This document shows, piece by piece, positions 34,265-46,957 of a DNA stretch of 64,000 nt (its first letter is position 1; each line of letters starts with the position of its first letter). The notes under the pieces were generated by a model. The model did no database searches, was not told where the DNA came from, and saw only the letters and a list, made by a program, of their open reading frames with translations. This DNA is from Pomphorhynchus laevis (Eukaryota; Acanthocephala; Palaeacanthocephala; Echinorhynchida; Pomphorhynchidae): positions 1-64,000 of the forward strand of contig WNNJ02002262.1 of NCBI GenBank assembly GCA_012934845.2, in the 5' to 3' direction. The position numbers and the translations under genes were made by a program.

Positions 34265-37200
34265 ATGAACGGACATTTTAAACTTGGTCGCATTTTACAG
34301 GGTTCCATACAATCACGTTTACAGCAGAGTTCAATCAGGAAGCTGAACATAACAGATGAACAAATCGCAAAAGAGTATAAGCAACAGATACTTAACTACC
34401 CGGCGATAGGTATATTTTTAAGTTTGTACGATTTTTTAAATTTTGATGATTTTATAAGAATTTTTATAGTTTTAAAATTGGCAATTTAAATGCAAGAGTT
34501 TCAAATTGAATAAATTTGTAACAATCGCTATTAGTAAATTAGATTTATATACAATAATTATACACGGAAAAAAATTTTTTAAGTTAAAATACAAATTTAA
34601 TAAAAAATTAAATATTTATTTAATTTATTTAAAAATGCTACAATAACTAAGTATTTTATTTAGCTATTTTCAAATTTTATTTTATTAATTTGATAAAAGA
34701 TTTAAATAGTTTGATCGACATATTCCCACATAAGAATAATTAAATAAAGTAAAAGAATTATTAATAAGCTATAATATTATCAAATATTTGAAAATTAACT
34801 TAAATATCTACTGATTAATTTTTTGATTAATTTTATTTTAATTTAATTTTATTTCAATTTTTTTATTAATATTTTGATATAAAATCAACATTATTTTAAT
34901 CGTCATTAAAATTTTAAAAATTTTAGTTACAGATAATAAAAAGTGATTGCATTTCACATGATTTCGTCTTGTTGATTGAATTATTTTTTACAAAAACAAA
35001 TGCTGGGCTTTATTATTGAATAGCTCAAAATCTTTAAAAGTTTGTCGACTACAAGTTTTTTAACAAAATATGATGGTGTTAGGCTGGGATGGGCAGGCTT
35101 GGACATTCCGAGGACCATATTTCTATCATCGGGGTACTTGATGGGCCGTATGAATTTATAAATTAACGGATTTTACCGGAACACAGTATCATCTTTAATG
35201 ACTACAAATTTTAATTAATAAAAAATTCTTAAGCACATCATGAATTTTAAAGTATATTTGTTAAAAAAAAAGAATTAATACGAATATTTATTTTGTACTT
35301 GAGCGACGAGGTCATCAATATTAATATCTATATTGCTCAAACACAACCTCAGGATGTTTTCTAGGTGCTCGTCAGTTATTCTTGTACGATTTTTTGATTT
35401 ATTAAATTTCATCCTCGAAAAAAATTGTTCACATATATATGTACTACCAAAAAGAGAAATCATTTTTTGCTAAGGCTCGCAAGTTTGGATATTTCTCTTC
35501 TTTTATATATAAATTGTAGAAATCTATAAAAGAGCACTTATAAAAATGGGATTTTAGAGTCAAATCCGCTTGGAGATCGAGAATCTTCATCTGAAGGTTT
35601 TCTGGAACATTATATACATCTGCATATGTTGAACATGCAAATATAGAAAAGACAATGCCCTTGTTTTTAAAGTCTGCAAAACGTATAATAAATTGCTCTG
35701 TTAATGAGTGAATCTCATTAACATAGTAATTATAGGGAATGTTTTTATGTTTTGAAAGAGTTGGGAAATGAAAATAATTTTGATTTTCCATGTCTTTCTA
35801 GCAATGTTAATTTATTGCAAAAAGCTTTAATATGACCATGGAGTTCATGGATCAATTGTCCCTGTTTTTGCAATTTTTGATTTAGCTCATTAAGGTACTC
35901 AGTGACATCTACCAAAAACGCTCAATCACAAATCCAATCATAATTTTCTAATTGCTCTACTATTCTTCACTTTTTCTTCATAAAAGTGTAGATTTCATGT
36001 TTCAATTCATAAAATCGTTTAAGCATATTACCTTTACTTAGCCATATTACTTCACTGTAGTAACATATATATATTCACAACCAGAAACTATATCGGCCAA
36101 GTATTATTTAAGTATTCTTTATATTTCATACGACATTATATATGTATAATTAATATTATTAATTATATATTCATAATTATTAGTTAATTATTAATTATTA
36201 TTAATTATATAATTAATATTTATTATATATCATATAAATATATATAATAAATCATATAATATATATGATATATAATATAATATATATTATATAATATTAC
36301 ATTATATATTATTATATATGATATAATAATATTAACTTATATAATATATCATATGATATCAATATTAATATTAATGTAATTTTAATTTATGAATAATTCA
36401 GCATTAATTGATTCTATTTATCATTTTATTAGTTTATCGTAAGCTACCAGTAAATACATGTAATTATAGAGATTTAAAATCCTAAATTTAATTCCATAGA
36501 TTTTAGTAATATCTTATGCTTAAGCATAATAAATTATCCGCTAGAGAAAAGTAATTAAATGTCAATAACATTTAATTGTTTCGGTTATACACAGGGACCC
36601 TTATCAATATAGTACATGCTTTCAAAAAAATTGTCTTATACTAGTAAGTTATTAAACCATTCTTATGCAAGAATGGTTTAATGAGTACGAAATAACATGA
36701 GGAAGTTTTCTTCGTTCCTACTATCGATGAGAATTCTTAAATTATATTTGATTTATTACCATCAATACTTTCTTCTCTGACATTTATCTGCATAGACTTA
36801 AGTATTAAATGCCTATAGTTATTTGATTATTTGACAAGTATTCCGACATCGTCGAACTTAAAATGTTGTTTTTTTAGGGAATGGTTCAAAATAGCAGATG
36901 GCATGTCCCCTCTCATTAGAGCATTACGATGTTCCTTAATTCTAAGGTGTAATAGTTGTTTAGTCTGGCCCGTGTAGGTGAAATCACATTCTTTACATTT
37001 TATCTGATTTACCTCACATAATGTTTGCTGAGTTATTGGTTTACGTTTGAACACGAATACTAAAAACCTTCTAGATGGACAATAGAATGTTGGACGTGAT
37101 GGCATATGTCGTCTTAGACCATGTTCAAAGCGATTCAGACCAAGGTTATCGACGAATGACGATCGCAAAAATATTTTAGTTTTCACTTTGTCTTTTTGCT

Positions 37201-40200
37201 ATGTTTGGATGGAAAACATGTCCTATTTGATTTTTTATCAGCCTGGATGATGGATGGTCCATTGAGGAAGCCACGATTTTTAAGTTTAGACATAATAATC
37301 GATCCTTCAATCATCCGTTTACATTTTACTGAGAAAATTTACAAAGACCTTAACAACAACGAAGTGACTGCGGATATCTCATATTTGTATGGTGGTATAC
37401 GAGTAGACTAAAGAGACGTAATATTCGGTTTTCAATATAGCCCAGTTGTGATCATAGCTGAGGTTTAAGTGACAATCTTCTGATTTTTACTTAAATGAAG
37501 TGAAATTTAATCAAATTTAAAATTTAAATTAAGTGAAATTTTAATCTTGGTATATTAAAATTTTAAATTTATTTTATTCCTACATATTTATGGATCATTT
37601 CGATAATGAGCCATATGAAAAATTTAATTTGAATTGAAATTTGATTTTTGTTTAAGTCAAAATTGAATTTTTGTTTTATTTTCAAATGCTGTCTTTAAAA
37701 ACCAAAGCATTTTTCAAATGAAATATAATCATTTGCATACAAATGATTTTTTATTTTAAAAATTATTCTTTTGAGAATTTTATTAAATTAGTTTAAATAT
37801 TATATGTAATATAATATTTAATAATATTAATATTAATTTATATAATATTAATATTAAATATTAATATTTAATATTAAATTGAATGACATGTGTTTTTAAG
37901 TATTAATGAATATAATGTGTCAAGTTAAAATTTTAATATTTCATATCAACATGAATGAGCAGTTTTCGTATTTGATCAAACAAATATTGTTCCCTGTTGA
38001 AGGACAAAGAGAAATTGTTGGAACATCTACAAAGTTGGAAGTTTGTTATTTCGATGAGTCAACAGAACCTTTTCCGCCTGTTAAATGGGAGCGAGATACC
38101 GCAGAAATGCGCAAGCTCCAAGAAAAGGAGAAAGGTGATTGGAAACTGCTCACGATAGAAGATAAACGCACATGTATAAATCAGTTTTGTTTTCTGATCT
38201 CCCTTATTTTTGTTTATAATTTAAGTATATCGTCATAACTTTTGCCAAACCTTTTCCGGAATTTCTGGCTCCAGATGGAGAAACTAAATTTGCAATTGGC
38301 GTGTCAGCAATCGCTTTAGGTGTAGGATTATGGCTTGCTTTATTTTTGCGGAAAAGAAGTAAGCTTTTGACTTATATTTATATGATATTCATCTAATATT
38401 CATCTAATATTCAAATTATATAAACACTATATTTTGTATTGTCGATATTCATCCAATATTTTAAAATAATATAAACAATCTTATCTGCATAATTAATATT
38501 CAATTATATCGATTAAATATTTAAATATATTTGACTTATATGTTTAGGTATTTAATAAAAAAAAATGAATATTTTAATTTAAAATTGAATTTAAATAATT
38601 TTGAATTTAAATAATTCAATTTAAATAATTGAATTAAAATATTTTGTTTCATAATTTTTTCGTAATTAATTTAATATAAATTTGCAATAAATAGTTACAA
38701 AGGTGATATAATTGTGAGCTCTAGTTAATCAAAAAATGTGACAACTTGAATTATCTGACTTGTCTGACTTATTTGCTGTTTCGCATTCAGTTATTAAGAT
38801 TATTATATAATTAAAAAAATTTATATGCTTGACAAGCACTTAACGTAAAAGATACTTTTGTGAAGAATTTACTTCACAAAAGTAATACTTTTAGTGTTTC
38901 TTAACTTTTTCTTAATTGCAAGTAACTTAATAATTTATTAAATGATAAGAGAAATTTATTAATCAACCTCTCGGTAGTAAACCACAAAAATTTATTTATT
39001 TTTATATTTTTCAAATTTTATTTTTAAATTTTATTTTTCATTCTTTGACAAATCCTTTGGCAAAATTAATTTATTAAATATTTAATATATTTTTATTATA
39101 GCAATTTATTTCAAAATAAATAAAAGATTAAGGTTTTGCAAATTTAAACAAATAGTAACAAAAATATTTTATATTTTGATTTCATAAATAAATATTTTAA
39201 TTTTGCAAATAACTTAAATTATTTAATTAAATTATTTAATTTCATAAATTTGAAATTAATAATTTAATTTCAAATTAAAAAATATAATATAATCATAATA
39301 ATAATCATATATATTAATATTTAATATAATCATAAATTATATTAATTTATATGATTTCATAAATAAATATTCGAATAAATAAAATTAATAAATATTTATT
39401 TTTCAAAATGTACAAAAGCAATAAAAATATAAAAAAGTTATGGTTTTGAAGTTGTAATAAAAAATATAGAATTTTAAAGAAAAATTTATTCCAGATTCAG
39501 TCTACTTATTTAATATAATTATAAAATTGAAAAAATTCTAAATTAAAATTTTACAATAAAATAATAAATAAGTAAATAATAAAATTAAATTAAAAATTGA
39601 AATTGAAATAAAAGTAAATTTTTAAGTGTCTTTTAATTTATAAAGATTTAAAACACATAATTATTTAAAATTGATTTATTTTAAATAAATAAAACAAATA
39701 AAACAATATTTTTCACGTACTCTCTAAACCAATAATATAAAGTTTGAGAAATAATTAATATACAATTGAAAAAGTTTGAATAAACGAAACGTTTTAAATA
39801 TCTTTGATTTCGTGCCGGTAAAGAACACCAATGTTTTAGTTATACAATAATATCAATTAAGTACTTCAATGGAGGTCCCGGCAGACAGTGTAAATTCGAA
39901 TTCGTGTTATACCGGAAGTAGCTTATCAATTTATTTTAATATTTACTTACTATATATATCCTAGAAGTGACATGGTGCCTGAAAGTTGTGAATCGAAGTC
40001 CAGTCTACTAATAAAACAATTTTCTATAAATGCCGCATTTCGTAAGAAATCCTGGACCGTTGTTTACTCAGCACGTCCGTACACTAGTATATATATCAAT
40101 GTGATATCACAATTTATAAATTATAAATTAAAAATTATCACAATTTGTATTGATAATTTATAATTATCATAATATAATTAAAATTTATAATATAATATAA

Positions 40201-41040
40201 TGTATAATATAATTCATAATATAATTTATAGTTATATTATATGATATTTCATTCACAAGATTTAGTTTTTTATATATTTTATTTAATTATTATTATATTA
40301 TTACACAATCATATGATGTTAAATTATTATTGTTAATAATATATAATATATTAATATTATTATAATATTATATAATATATATTATTATATATATTACATG
40401 TATTACATGTATATATTACATGTATATTATTATATTAATAACATAATATATATGTTATTATTAATTATTATTTTTGTGTTCTAACATGAATTTATAAAAT
40501 GCCTTATTGAGAATTGAATTTATTTACAAAATTAACATTTTTTAATTTATTGTGCAGATTTTGGATTGTTATTTGCCGGTAGTTTAATGTTTTTTAATTT
40601 TCTTAGTTCTACTAACGATGCATATGTGATAAATAGACGAAAAAAATTAAAAGATGATGATCTCAAATTGTGAGCCATTATAAACATTACTGCTTTTTTA
40701 ATGAAGTTATGTTTTATATACTCATTTAAATTGAATTTTGTTAATGACGTTAAGGAAGAACAATATTTTTTACTTTTTATCAAGTTTGATTCAATAACTA
40801 AATATTTACTTCAATTTTTGATTTAGTTTAATAAATTTATTATATTTTGTTTCAGTTTATGTCTATAATGAGCTTCCAGTACGTGATGACGAGTACCTCA
40901 AAAATATATTAATTAGGATGATCCAACAGAGACAAGAGCGTATTACCGGCGTGGGCTCTAAGTGGGACTATGAACGTGGTACCTGGAAATGGGTTAAACA
41001 TGCTCCTAGATTGAGAGACTTTCCTGAATATGAAAGTTAG
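34265..41040 (+). CDS. COX4: Cytochrome c oxidase subunit IV (frame broken by one extra base)
   Basis: Nuclear-encoded subunit of respiratory complex IV in the inner mitochondrial membrane. Exons: 34265-34409 (basic, Gln-rich presequence, then ILNYPAIG), 38003-38173 (QREIVG to the conserved LQEKEKGDWKLLTIEDKR), 38226-38358 (LYRHNFCQTF, PEFLAPDGETKFAIG and a membrane helix AIALGVGLWLALFL), 40856-41040 (YVYNELPV to VGSKWDYERGTWKW and a 15-residue extra tail). Exon phases are consistent except in exon 3: LYRHNFCQTF and PEFLAPDG are in different frames because the T run at 38252-38255 has one base too many. Without it the protein would be 210 residues. Splice sites, conserved residues and the poly(A) signal are intact, so a homopolymer error is more likely than a dead gene. 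Intron 1 (3.6 kb) holds hAT and Penelope relics. Confidence 0.92.
35275..36075 (-). pseudogene. hAT-type transposase-derived fragment in COX4 intron 1
   Basis: Minus-strand pieces resemble the hAT-related transposase tail found in ZBED/GTF2IRD2-like proteins: the block around 35820-35900 (LNELNQKLQKQGQLIHELH), then 35791-35444 with LQADLTLKSHF and FYNLY, and 35463-35275 with FGSTYICEQFFSRMKFNKSK and TDEHLENILRLCLSNI, the hAT dimerisation region. At least two frame breaks; N-terminal part absent. No terminal repeats seen. Confidence 0.75.
36827..37190 (-). mobile_element. Penelope-type GIY-YIG endonuclease fragment in COX4 intron 1
   Basis: The minus-strand frame has VNQIKCKECDFTYTGQTK, LLHLRIKEHRNAL, then SAILNHSLKKQHFKFDD. 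Cys-x-x-Cys, the Y-x-G-x-T core and the R-x-x-EH block are those of the GIY-YIG endonuclease at the C-terminus of Penelope-like elements. The reverse transcriptase is not preserved next to it. The plus-strand Penelope relics elsewhere in the window show no such domain, so this may be a separate lineage. A perfect 14-bp hairpin (36651-36682, loop ATGC) lies just to its left. Confidence 0.75.
38853..38884. repeat. Perfect 13-bp hairpin in COX4 intron 3
   Basis: TACTTTTGTGAAG and its complement with loop AATTTA. The rest of the intron (38359-40855) is AT-rich with one repeat E fragment. Confidence 0.75.
39960..40090 (+). repeat. Structured repeat E fragment in COX4 intron 3
   Basis: CTAGAAGTGACATGGTGCC, GTGAATCGAAGTCCAGTC, AAATGCCGCATTTCG and TCCTGGACCGTTG match the distal part of repeat E at 15210-15545. 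The proximal hairpin part is missing. Confidence 0.75.
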
Positions 41041-41118
41041 CTATTGTTAGTAGTAGTCACATTCGCGCTTTCATAGCTTTGCTCTAGTAAAGTAATTCGT
41101 AGCCAGTAATTCCGAATT

Positions 41119-41124
41119 AATAAA
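41119..41124 (+). terminator. COX4 polyadenylation signal
   Basis: AATAAA about 80 nt after the COX4 stop codon. Confidence 0.6.
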
Positions 41125-41129
41125 ATATG

Positions 41130-41639
41130 ATGTCAATTCTTTAGTTTTAATTTTTTTATTAAAAAAATTTACCCATTGTTTTTCACCATTGAATAAATGA
41201 AACTTTAAACTATTAAGTATTGTGTTGTAATTTAAAAAAATATCAATTCAATTAATTAAGCTTTAAATTAATTAAATTTAAAGTTAACGTTAATTAGTCG
41301 TACCTTTAAAAAAGTTACCTCAAAAAACATTTTGATATAATGATTTGTTGATATAAATAAATATTTTTTATTAATGCTGGATATTTAAATATTTATTTTT
41401 ATAAATCTTTTAAATTTATATTAATATAAATTTATGTATATATAATTGTAATTCAAATTTTTATCCTAAAATTTAAATAAATCAGATATGAACGTTTAAA
41501 TATCATCAATTAAAACGATTATCAACTCATTTTGTAAAAATTATATTAAAAATTACAAAAAAAAACATATTTTTCTATGATCATTCATTCATACCAAAAT
41601 TAGATATTTAAACAAATAAAAGATGTTTCAATTGGAATA
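41130..41639. other. AT-rich intergenic stretch
   Basis: Nothing recognisable between the COX4 poly(A) signal and the first Penelope-like relic. Confidence 0.6.
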
Positions 41640-42560
41640 TTAGCCCAATTATTTCTGACTTATTTTTCAGCTTTATAGAATATGAATTTGTTCATAATAA
41701 ATCTAAACTATTTGAAAATTAATCTAAACTATTTTTAAGATATTAAATATATGTTCCGATATATTAATGATACATCGTCTGTATGTGTATTTAACTCTAA
41801 TACTTTTTATTCAATAATTGAACAAATTTATTCAGATAGTCTTATTCCTAATAAAACCAATATTAATGATTAAGAATGTGTATTTTAACATGGGATAAGT
41901 GAACAAATTTATTCAGGTAGCCTTAATCTTAATTAAACCAATATTGATGATAAAGAAGGTATATATCTAGATATGAACATTAAATTAACGTCAATTAAAA
42001 CTACTTAAAATTTATATCGTAAAGATGACATATTTAAATTTACAAGAAACATTTTTGCATGAACATTCCTGCATTCCATATAATATAAAATATAATACAT
42101 TAAATAATGAAATTTTAAGAATTGCAACAATTTGTAATGATATTGGTTTTCGTCAAAATCATTTAAATAATTTAATAGATACATATTTAAAAATTTTACT
42201 ATAAACATAAAATCAACAAATATCGACAAAATATCAAATATCACAATTAAAAATATCATAAAATCAACAAAATATTATTAAAAATAAATTTAATCTCTTA
42301 AGTGGTAAACCTTTCTGGATAAATATTATCCAGAAATAGTGGTGATAGAATTGGATATTAATTAGATAATCGAAATATTAATTAGATTATATTAAATATT
42401 AATTAATTAGCACGTCTGCTTCTTTGGTTTGAAGGTGATGCCGAAACTTGTTAACATATCATTTATTCCTGATGACCACCAATCTGTATTCTAATACATG
42501 ACATATTATCTATTAATCGATTCATAAAAATTCTTTGTTATAAAAAAGTCAAATTAAAAA
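41640..42560 (+). mobile_element. Penelope-like element relic with 3' structured terminus (copy 1)
   Basis: Decayed reverse transcriptase C-terminal region (traces of a YIDD-type motif C near 41760, then HEHSCIPYNIKYN and LRIATICNDIGF) followed at 42430-42560 by structured repeat D: GCCGAAAC, 21 nt, CTGATGACC, TTCTAATACATG and an ATTCATAAAAATT tail. Old and broken. Confidence 0.75.
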
Positions 42561-43614
42561 AGTCTTTAATTATAGAAAATCTCAAAGTTTATATATTTAT
42601 ATTTTTAAATTTATGTAAAAATAGTACAAAATACATATAATCCGTTAGCTGATATTATTTTTAAAACTAAAAGATATTTTAAAAATATGTAAATCAATTT
42701 TAAATATCTAAAATAACATTACATTTTAATGTAAAAGTCTATTTTTACTAATATCAAGATTTCTAAAAGATTTTAAAGTAATTATTTAAATTACATATTT
42801 TAAAAGTATTTATTTTTCTTAAGGATAAAATTACATTTCTTAAATAATATAATATTTTAATGTAAAAATGTACAAAAAATATTTTTAAAAATTAATTTAT
42901 TTTTATAAATAAATTAAATTAATTTATTTTTATAAATTATTATAAATATTTGTATAAATATTGTATTAATTATATAATTGTATAAATTTTTATAAATTTC
43001 GAATTATTATAATATATATATATATTATTATATAATAATATAATAATAATTTTATGTAATTAAAAATTACATTTTAAAAATATAAAATAGAACCAGTTAC
43101 ACTTTAAACTTTGCTAATCACATAATTACAATATACATAGTCAACAAACGAATTTTCGTATGAAATTTTCAAAAATATAAAAAAGTTTCTTTTGGTTTTA
43201 GATACCTAAAACTCTTTTACAAAAATTATATCGAAACAATTAAACTTTTGCTATTTTTGTGGTTTTTTTATTTCTTTAATAGCATTTCAAAATAACAGTC
43301 ACGTATACATCGGGTACTGTAAAGTAGATTTCAAATATCTATTTTTATAGGTTGCCTATTGGGTTTTTTGATTAAATTATTGAGCAAAAATATATTTTAA
43401 AATTCTTTTTAATCTTTAATATTAATTTTATTAGTTTTTATATTTTAACAAAATACGACAATTCTAATTAAGTTTTACAAATCAAATAACTTTGGTGTAT
43501 AATGATATACTTTAGTATATCAAAATATTAGTAATTTAGTATATCGAAATATTAAACATAAATATTTTGATAAGAATAAATATTTAAATATTAAATATTT
43601 TGAATTTTATTATT
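42561..43614. other. AT-rich intergenic stretch
   Basis: Mostly A+T, with no coding frame, no exon-like segment and no clear repeat. Confidence 0.6.
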
Positions 43615-44300
43615 AAAGGTTGTCAATTATAGCTGACTTAGTTTTAGAATATGAATTTGATCATAACCATTTGAAACAATCTAAACAATATAAATAAATG
43701 ATATGATCCGATACATTGATGATATACGTGTATTTAATTCTAATAACTTTAATTTAATTAGTGAAGAAATTTATCCAGAAAACCTTTTTCTTAACAAAAC
43801 CAATATTAATGATACAGAAGGTGTATATCTAGATATGAATATTAAATTAACATTAACTAAAACTACTATTAATTTATATCGTAAAGATGACATATTTAAA
43901 TTTACAAGAAACATATTTTTGCATGAGCATTCGTGCATACCATATAATATAAAATATAAATAAAATAATGAAATTTTAAGAATTGCAACAATATGTAATG
44001 ATATTGGCTTTCTTCAAAATCATTTAAATAATTTAATAGATTCATATTTTAAACTAGGTTACTATAAAAATAACATCAAGCAGAAAATAGTAAAATATAT
44101 AAATCAACACAATAATATAAAGAATAAATTTAAACTCTTAAGTGGCAAATTTTTATGGATGGATAATAAATAATATACTTTTTATTAGAATAAGATATTA
44201 GATAGTTTAATCAGAGGAAATACATCATTAGCATGTATTTGGCCCCGCTGCTATGTTGGGTAGAGGAGTTAGGGGCCGAAACCTGATAATACGTATATTT
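43615..44300 (+). mobile_element. Penelope-like element relic with 3' structured terminus (copy 2)
   Basis: Starts in the motif B region (LSIIADLVLEYEF), continues with IRYIDDIRVFN (motif C, YIDD) at 43703 onward, GVYLDMNIKLT and HEHSCIPYNIKYK, then NEILRIATICNDIGF and a stop near 44172. Repeat D follows about 70 nt later: GGCCCC/GGGGCC and the GCTGCTATG arm around GAAAC. Best preserved of three related copies here; 5'-truncated, no endonuclease domain after the RT. Confidence 0.85.
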
Positions 44301-44333
44301 AATACGCCATGCCGAAACCATGGCGTATTAAAT
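44297..44333. repeat. Perfect 15-bp hairpin at the join of two Penelope copies
   Basis: ATTTAATACGCCATG and its complement with loop CCGAAAC. The loop and part of an arm resemble the GCCGAAACC of the neighbouring repeat D, as if made by fold-back copying. Confidence 0.8.
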
Positions 44334-44830
44334 CACTTATGATAAATAATATTAAAGAGTTATATCGTAAAAATAACATATTTAAATTTGCTAGAAACAT
44401 ATTTTTGCATGAGCATTTATGCATACCATATAATATAAAATATAATACATTAAATAATGAAATTTTAAGAATTGCAACAATATGTAATGATATTGGCTTT
44501 TTTTATAATCATTCAAATAACTTAATAGATACATATTTTAAACTAAGTTACTATAAAACTCAATTCAAACAAAAAATAGTATAAAAATAAATTTAAGTTC
44601 TAAAGCGGAAAATTTTTATGGATAATAAATAATATATGTTGTGTTAGAATAAGATACACTAGATAGCAAATTTCATCAGAAGAAATATGTATTTAGCATC
44701 ACTGTCATGTTTAGTTAAAGAATAGGTGCCGAAGTTAAATGAAACACCAACCTCCTGATGACCGCAAATCTTTATAAATCTTTATTATCAGTTCATAAAA
44801 ATTTTTTAATAAAAATCTTAAGTTAAAAAG
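44334..44830 (+). mobile_element. Penelope-like element relic with 3' structured terminus (copy 3)
   Basis: A shorter copy: LYRKNNIFKFARNIFLHEHL, IPYNIKYNTLNNEILRIATI, stop near 44584, then repeat D at 44640-44830 with CCGAAG, CTCCTGATGACC and an ATTCATAAAAATT-like tail. The N-terminal RT is absent. Confidence 0.8.
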
Positions 44831-45181
44831 TATGATTTATAAAAATCATAATATCATGATATTCATATTTTTAAATTTAAGTTCAAAATACATACTCAGC
44901 TAACTGTTTTATGAAAGAATACTAATATTAATTTAAATTACAAAACGTTGATGTTTTCTCCCAACAAAAATCTTTCCTCATCGGCATAACGGTTTTTTAA
45001 TACAAAAAGTTACAACGTTAAACACAAATAAATAAAACACGATAGAAATTTGTAACTTTAAACGTTTTTTAAATTTTATTAAAAAAAACGTTTTTATTTA
45101 ATTTAACTTTAAACTTAAAAGTTTTCATTGTAAGTATTTATATAACACAACAAGCATTTTCACACACACTGATTGTTTTCT

Positions 45182-45198
45182 TAATTTTGTAGATAAAT
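45182..45198 (+). promoter_or_regulatory. Splice acceptor just upstream of the INTS8 start
   Basis: TTAATTTTGTAG ends at 45192 and is followed by ATAAAT and the ATG at 45199. Third instance of this layout in the window. Confidence 0.65.
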
Positions 45199-46873
45199 AT
45201 GTTGCCTATTAATTCAAAAGGTAAAACGTTTGAGATATTCGAGTTCCTTGTAAATTTTGATTTGGTTGACGAGTATCTTGACAGCGAGAATGCCGGTAAA
45301 ATTTATGCATGACGATTCATTTTATAATTTTTAAAATGAATATTTTATAAATATTACGTCTAGATGACTTGGCATGTGAGCTAATTATTCAACTATTGTA
45401 TGCTGCCTTTCTTTCGGAGCAAAAATCAAAACAACGAACTTCAAAAAGCGAAAGTAAGATTTTATTTTACCGCGACTTAAAAAATTTACAACGGCTGATG
45501 TGTTTACATTAATTAAAGATTCGTATAAATTTTATTTTACTGATGGTGAACCACCATCAGTCATTTCGGAGTGATAAGGAAATCTGTTCAACTTGTAATC
45601 GAACTCCGGTTTTTGGCAACAATTACAATTATGAAACTGAAGCTTATTAGCTCCTATAGCACAGTTCAACACATTCTGATACTAAATTATAAAACATTTA
45701 TCTTTTAAAAGGATCCGGTGAGAGAGCAAGCAACGTAACATTTAAAATTCCTGCTGAATAAAATAAGGATGATCCGGAAAGCACATGGTTAGTTTAAAGA
45801 GGCTGGGCCCATGCTACCACGTAAGCAAATTCTCGGAGATGCCTTCTTAATATATCACAAGGCAGCCGAAACGACTGATGGTAGTTCACCCTAATGATGA
45901 GTGATGCCGGCTACCATCAGCTCGTCTATGAGTGATAATAAAGTCTGCTCTACTTTTAATCGAACTCCGGTATTTTGGCAACAATTACAAATATGAAACT
46001 GAAGCTTATTAGCTCCTATAGCACAGTTAAACACTATCTGATACATCTTTATAATTTTACAAAATTATAAAGATGTATCTTCCAAAGGATCCTGTGAGAA
46101 AGCAAGCAACGATTGCAAGTAAAATTCCTGCTAAATAAAATTAGGATGATCCGGAACGCACATGGTTAGTTTAAAGAGGCTAGGCCCATGCTACCACGTT
46201 AGCAAATTCTCGGAAATGCCTTTTTAATATATCACAAGGCAGCCGAAACGACTGATGGTAGTTCACCCTACTGATGAGTGCTGTGGGCTACCATCAGCTA
46301 GTCTAGGAGTGATAAGGAAGTCTGCTCTACTTGTAATCGAACTCCGGTTTTTAGCAACCACTACAATTATATATACATATATAGGAGAAGAGTTTGATAG
46401 GTTTTCGATGAGATCTGTTATAGAGCGATACTTATATATAAAATCACATTGATTATATATATAAGTTGCAGCACATATAATGCATACATGGGAAAACATG
46501 CTGTATATGATTAAAGCAGTAAGAATTCACTATTGTTAATTGCGTGGCATAGCTTGCTCATTCTCTTTAGTGTAAGAAACATCAGCAGGATCATTACAAC
46601 GGCTGATGTGTTTATATTAATTAAAGACTCATATAAATTTTATTTTTAGTCATGGAACAAAATTACAGTAATGATATTTTTCAAAAAATTTAAAGATTCA
46701 TATAAATTTGCTTCTTTAGTATTCTTGATTAAAAAGTTTCGGAAGCCGAAACGTCAAAACATATTTACCTGTATTTTGACAGTTAACTTGTTCGATATAA
46801 TGATCGAGTTCACAAATCGTGAACATGACTGGAAGCGTCATCTAAACTATATTATATACATAAATTGTTATTG

Positions 46874-46957
<84 letters not shown>

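Noticed and set aside
37196-37411. Plus-strand 71-codon frame
   Set aside because: Opposite and adjacent to the Penelope endonuclease relic, no domain; likely chance.
40547-40783. 78-codon minus-strand frame in COX4 intron 3
   Set aside because: AT-rich sequence with low-complexity translation and no conserved motif.
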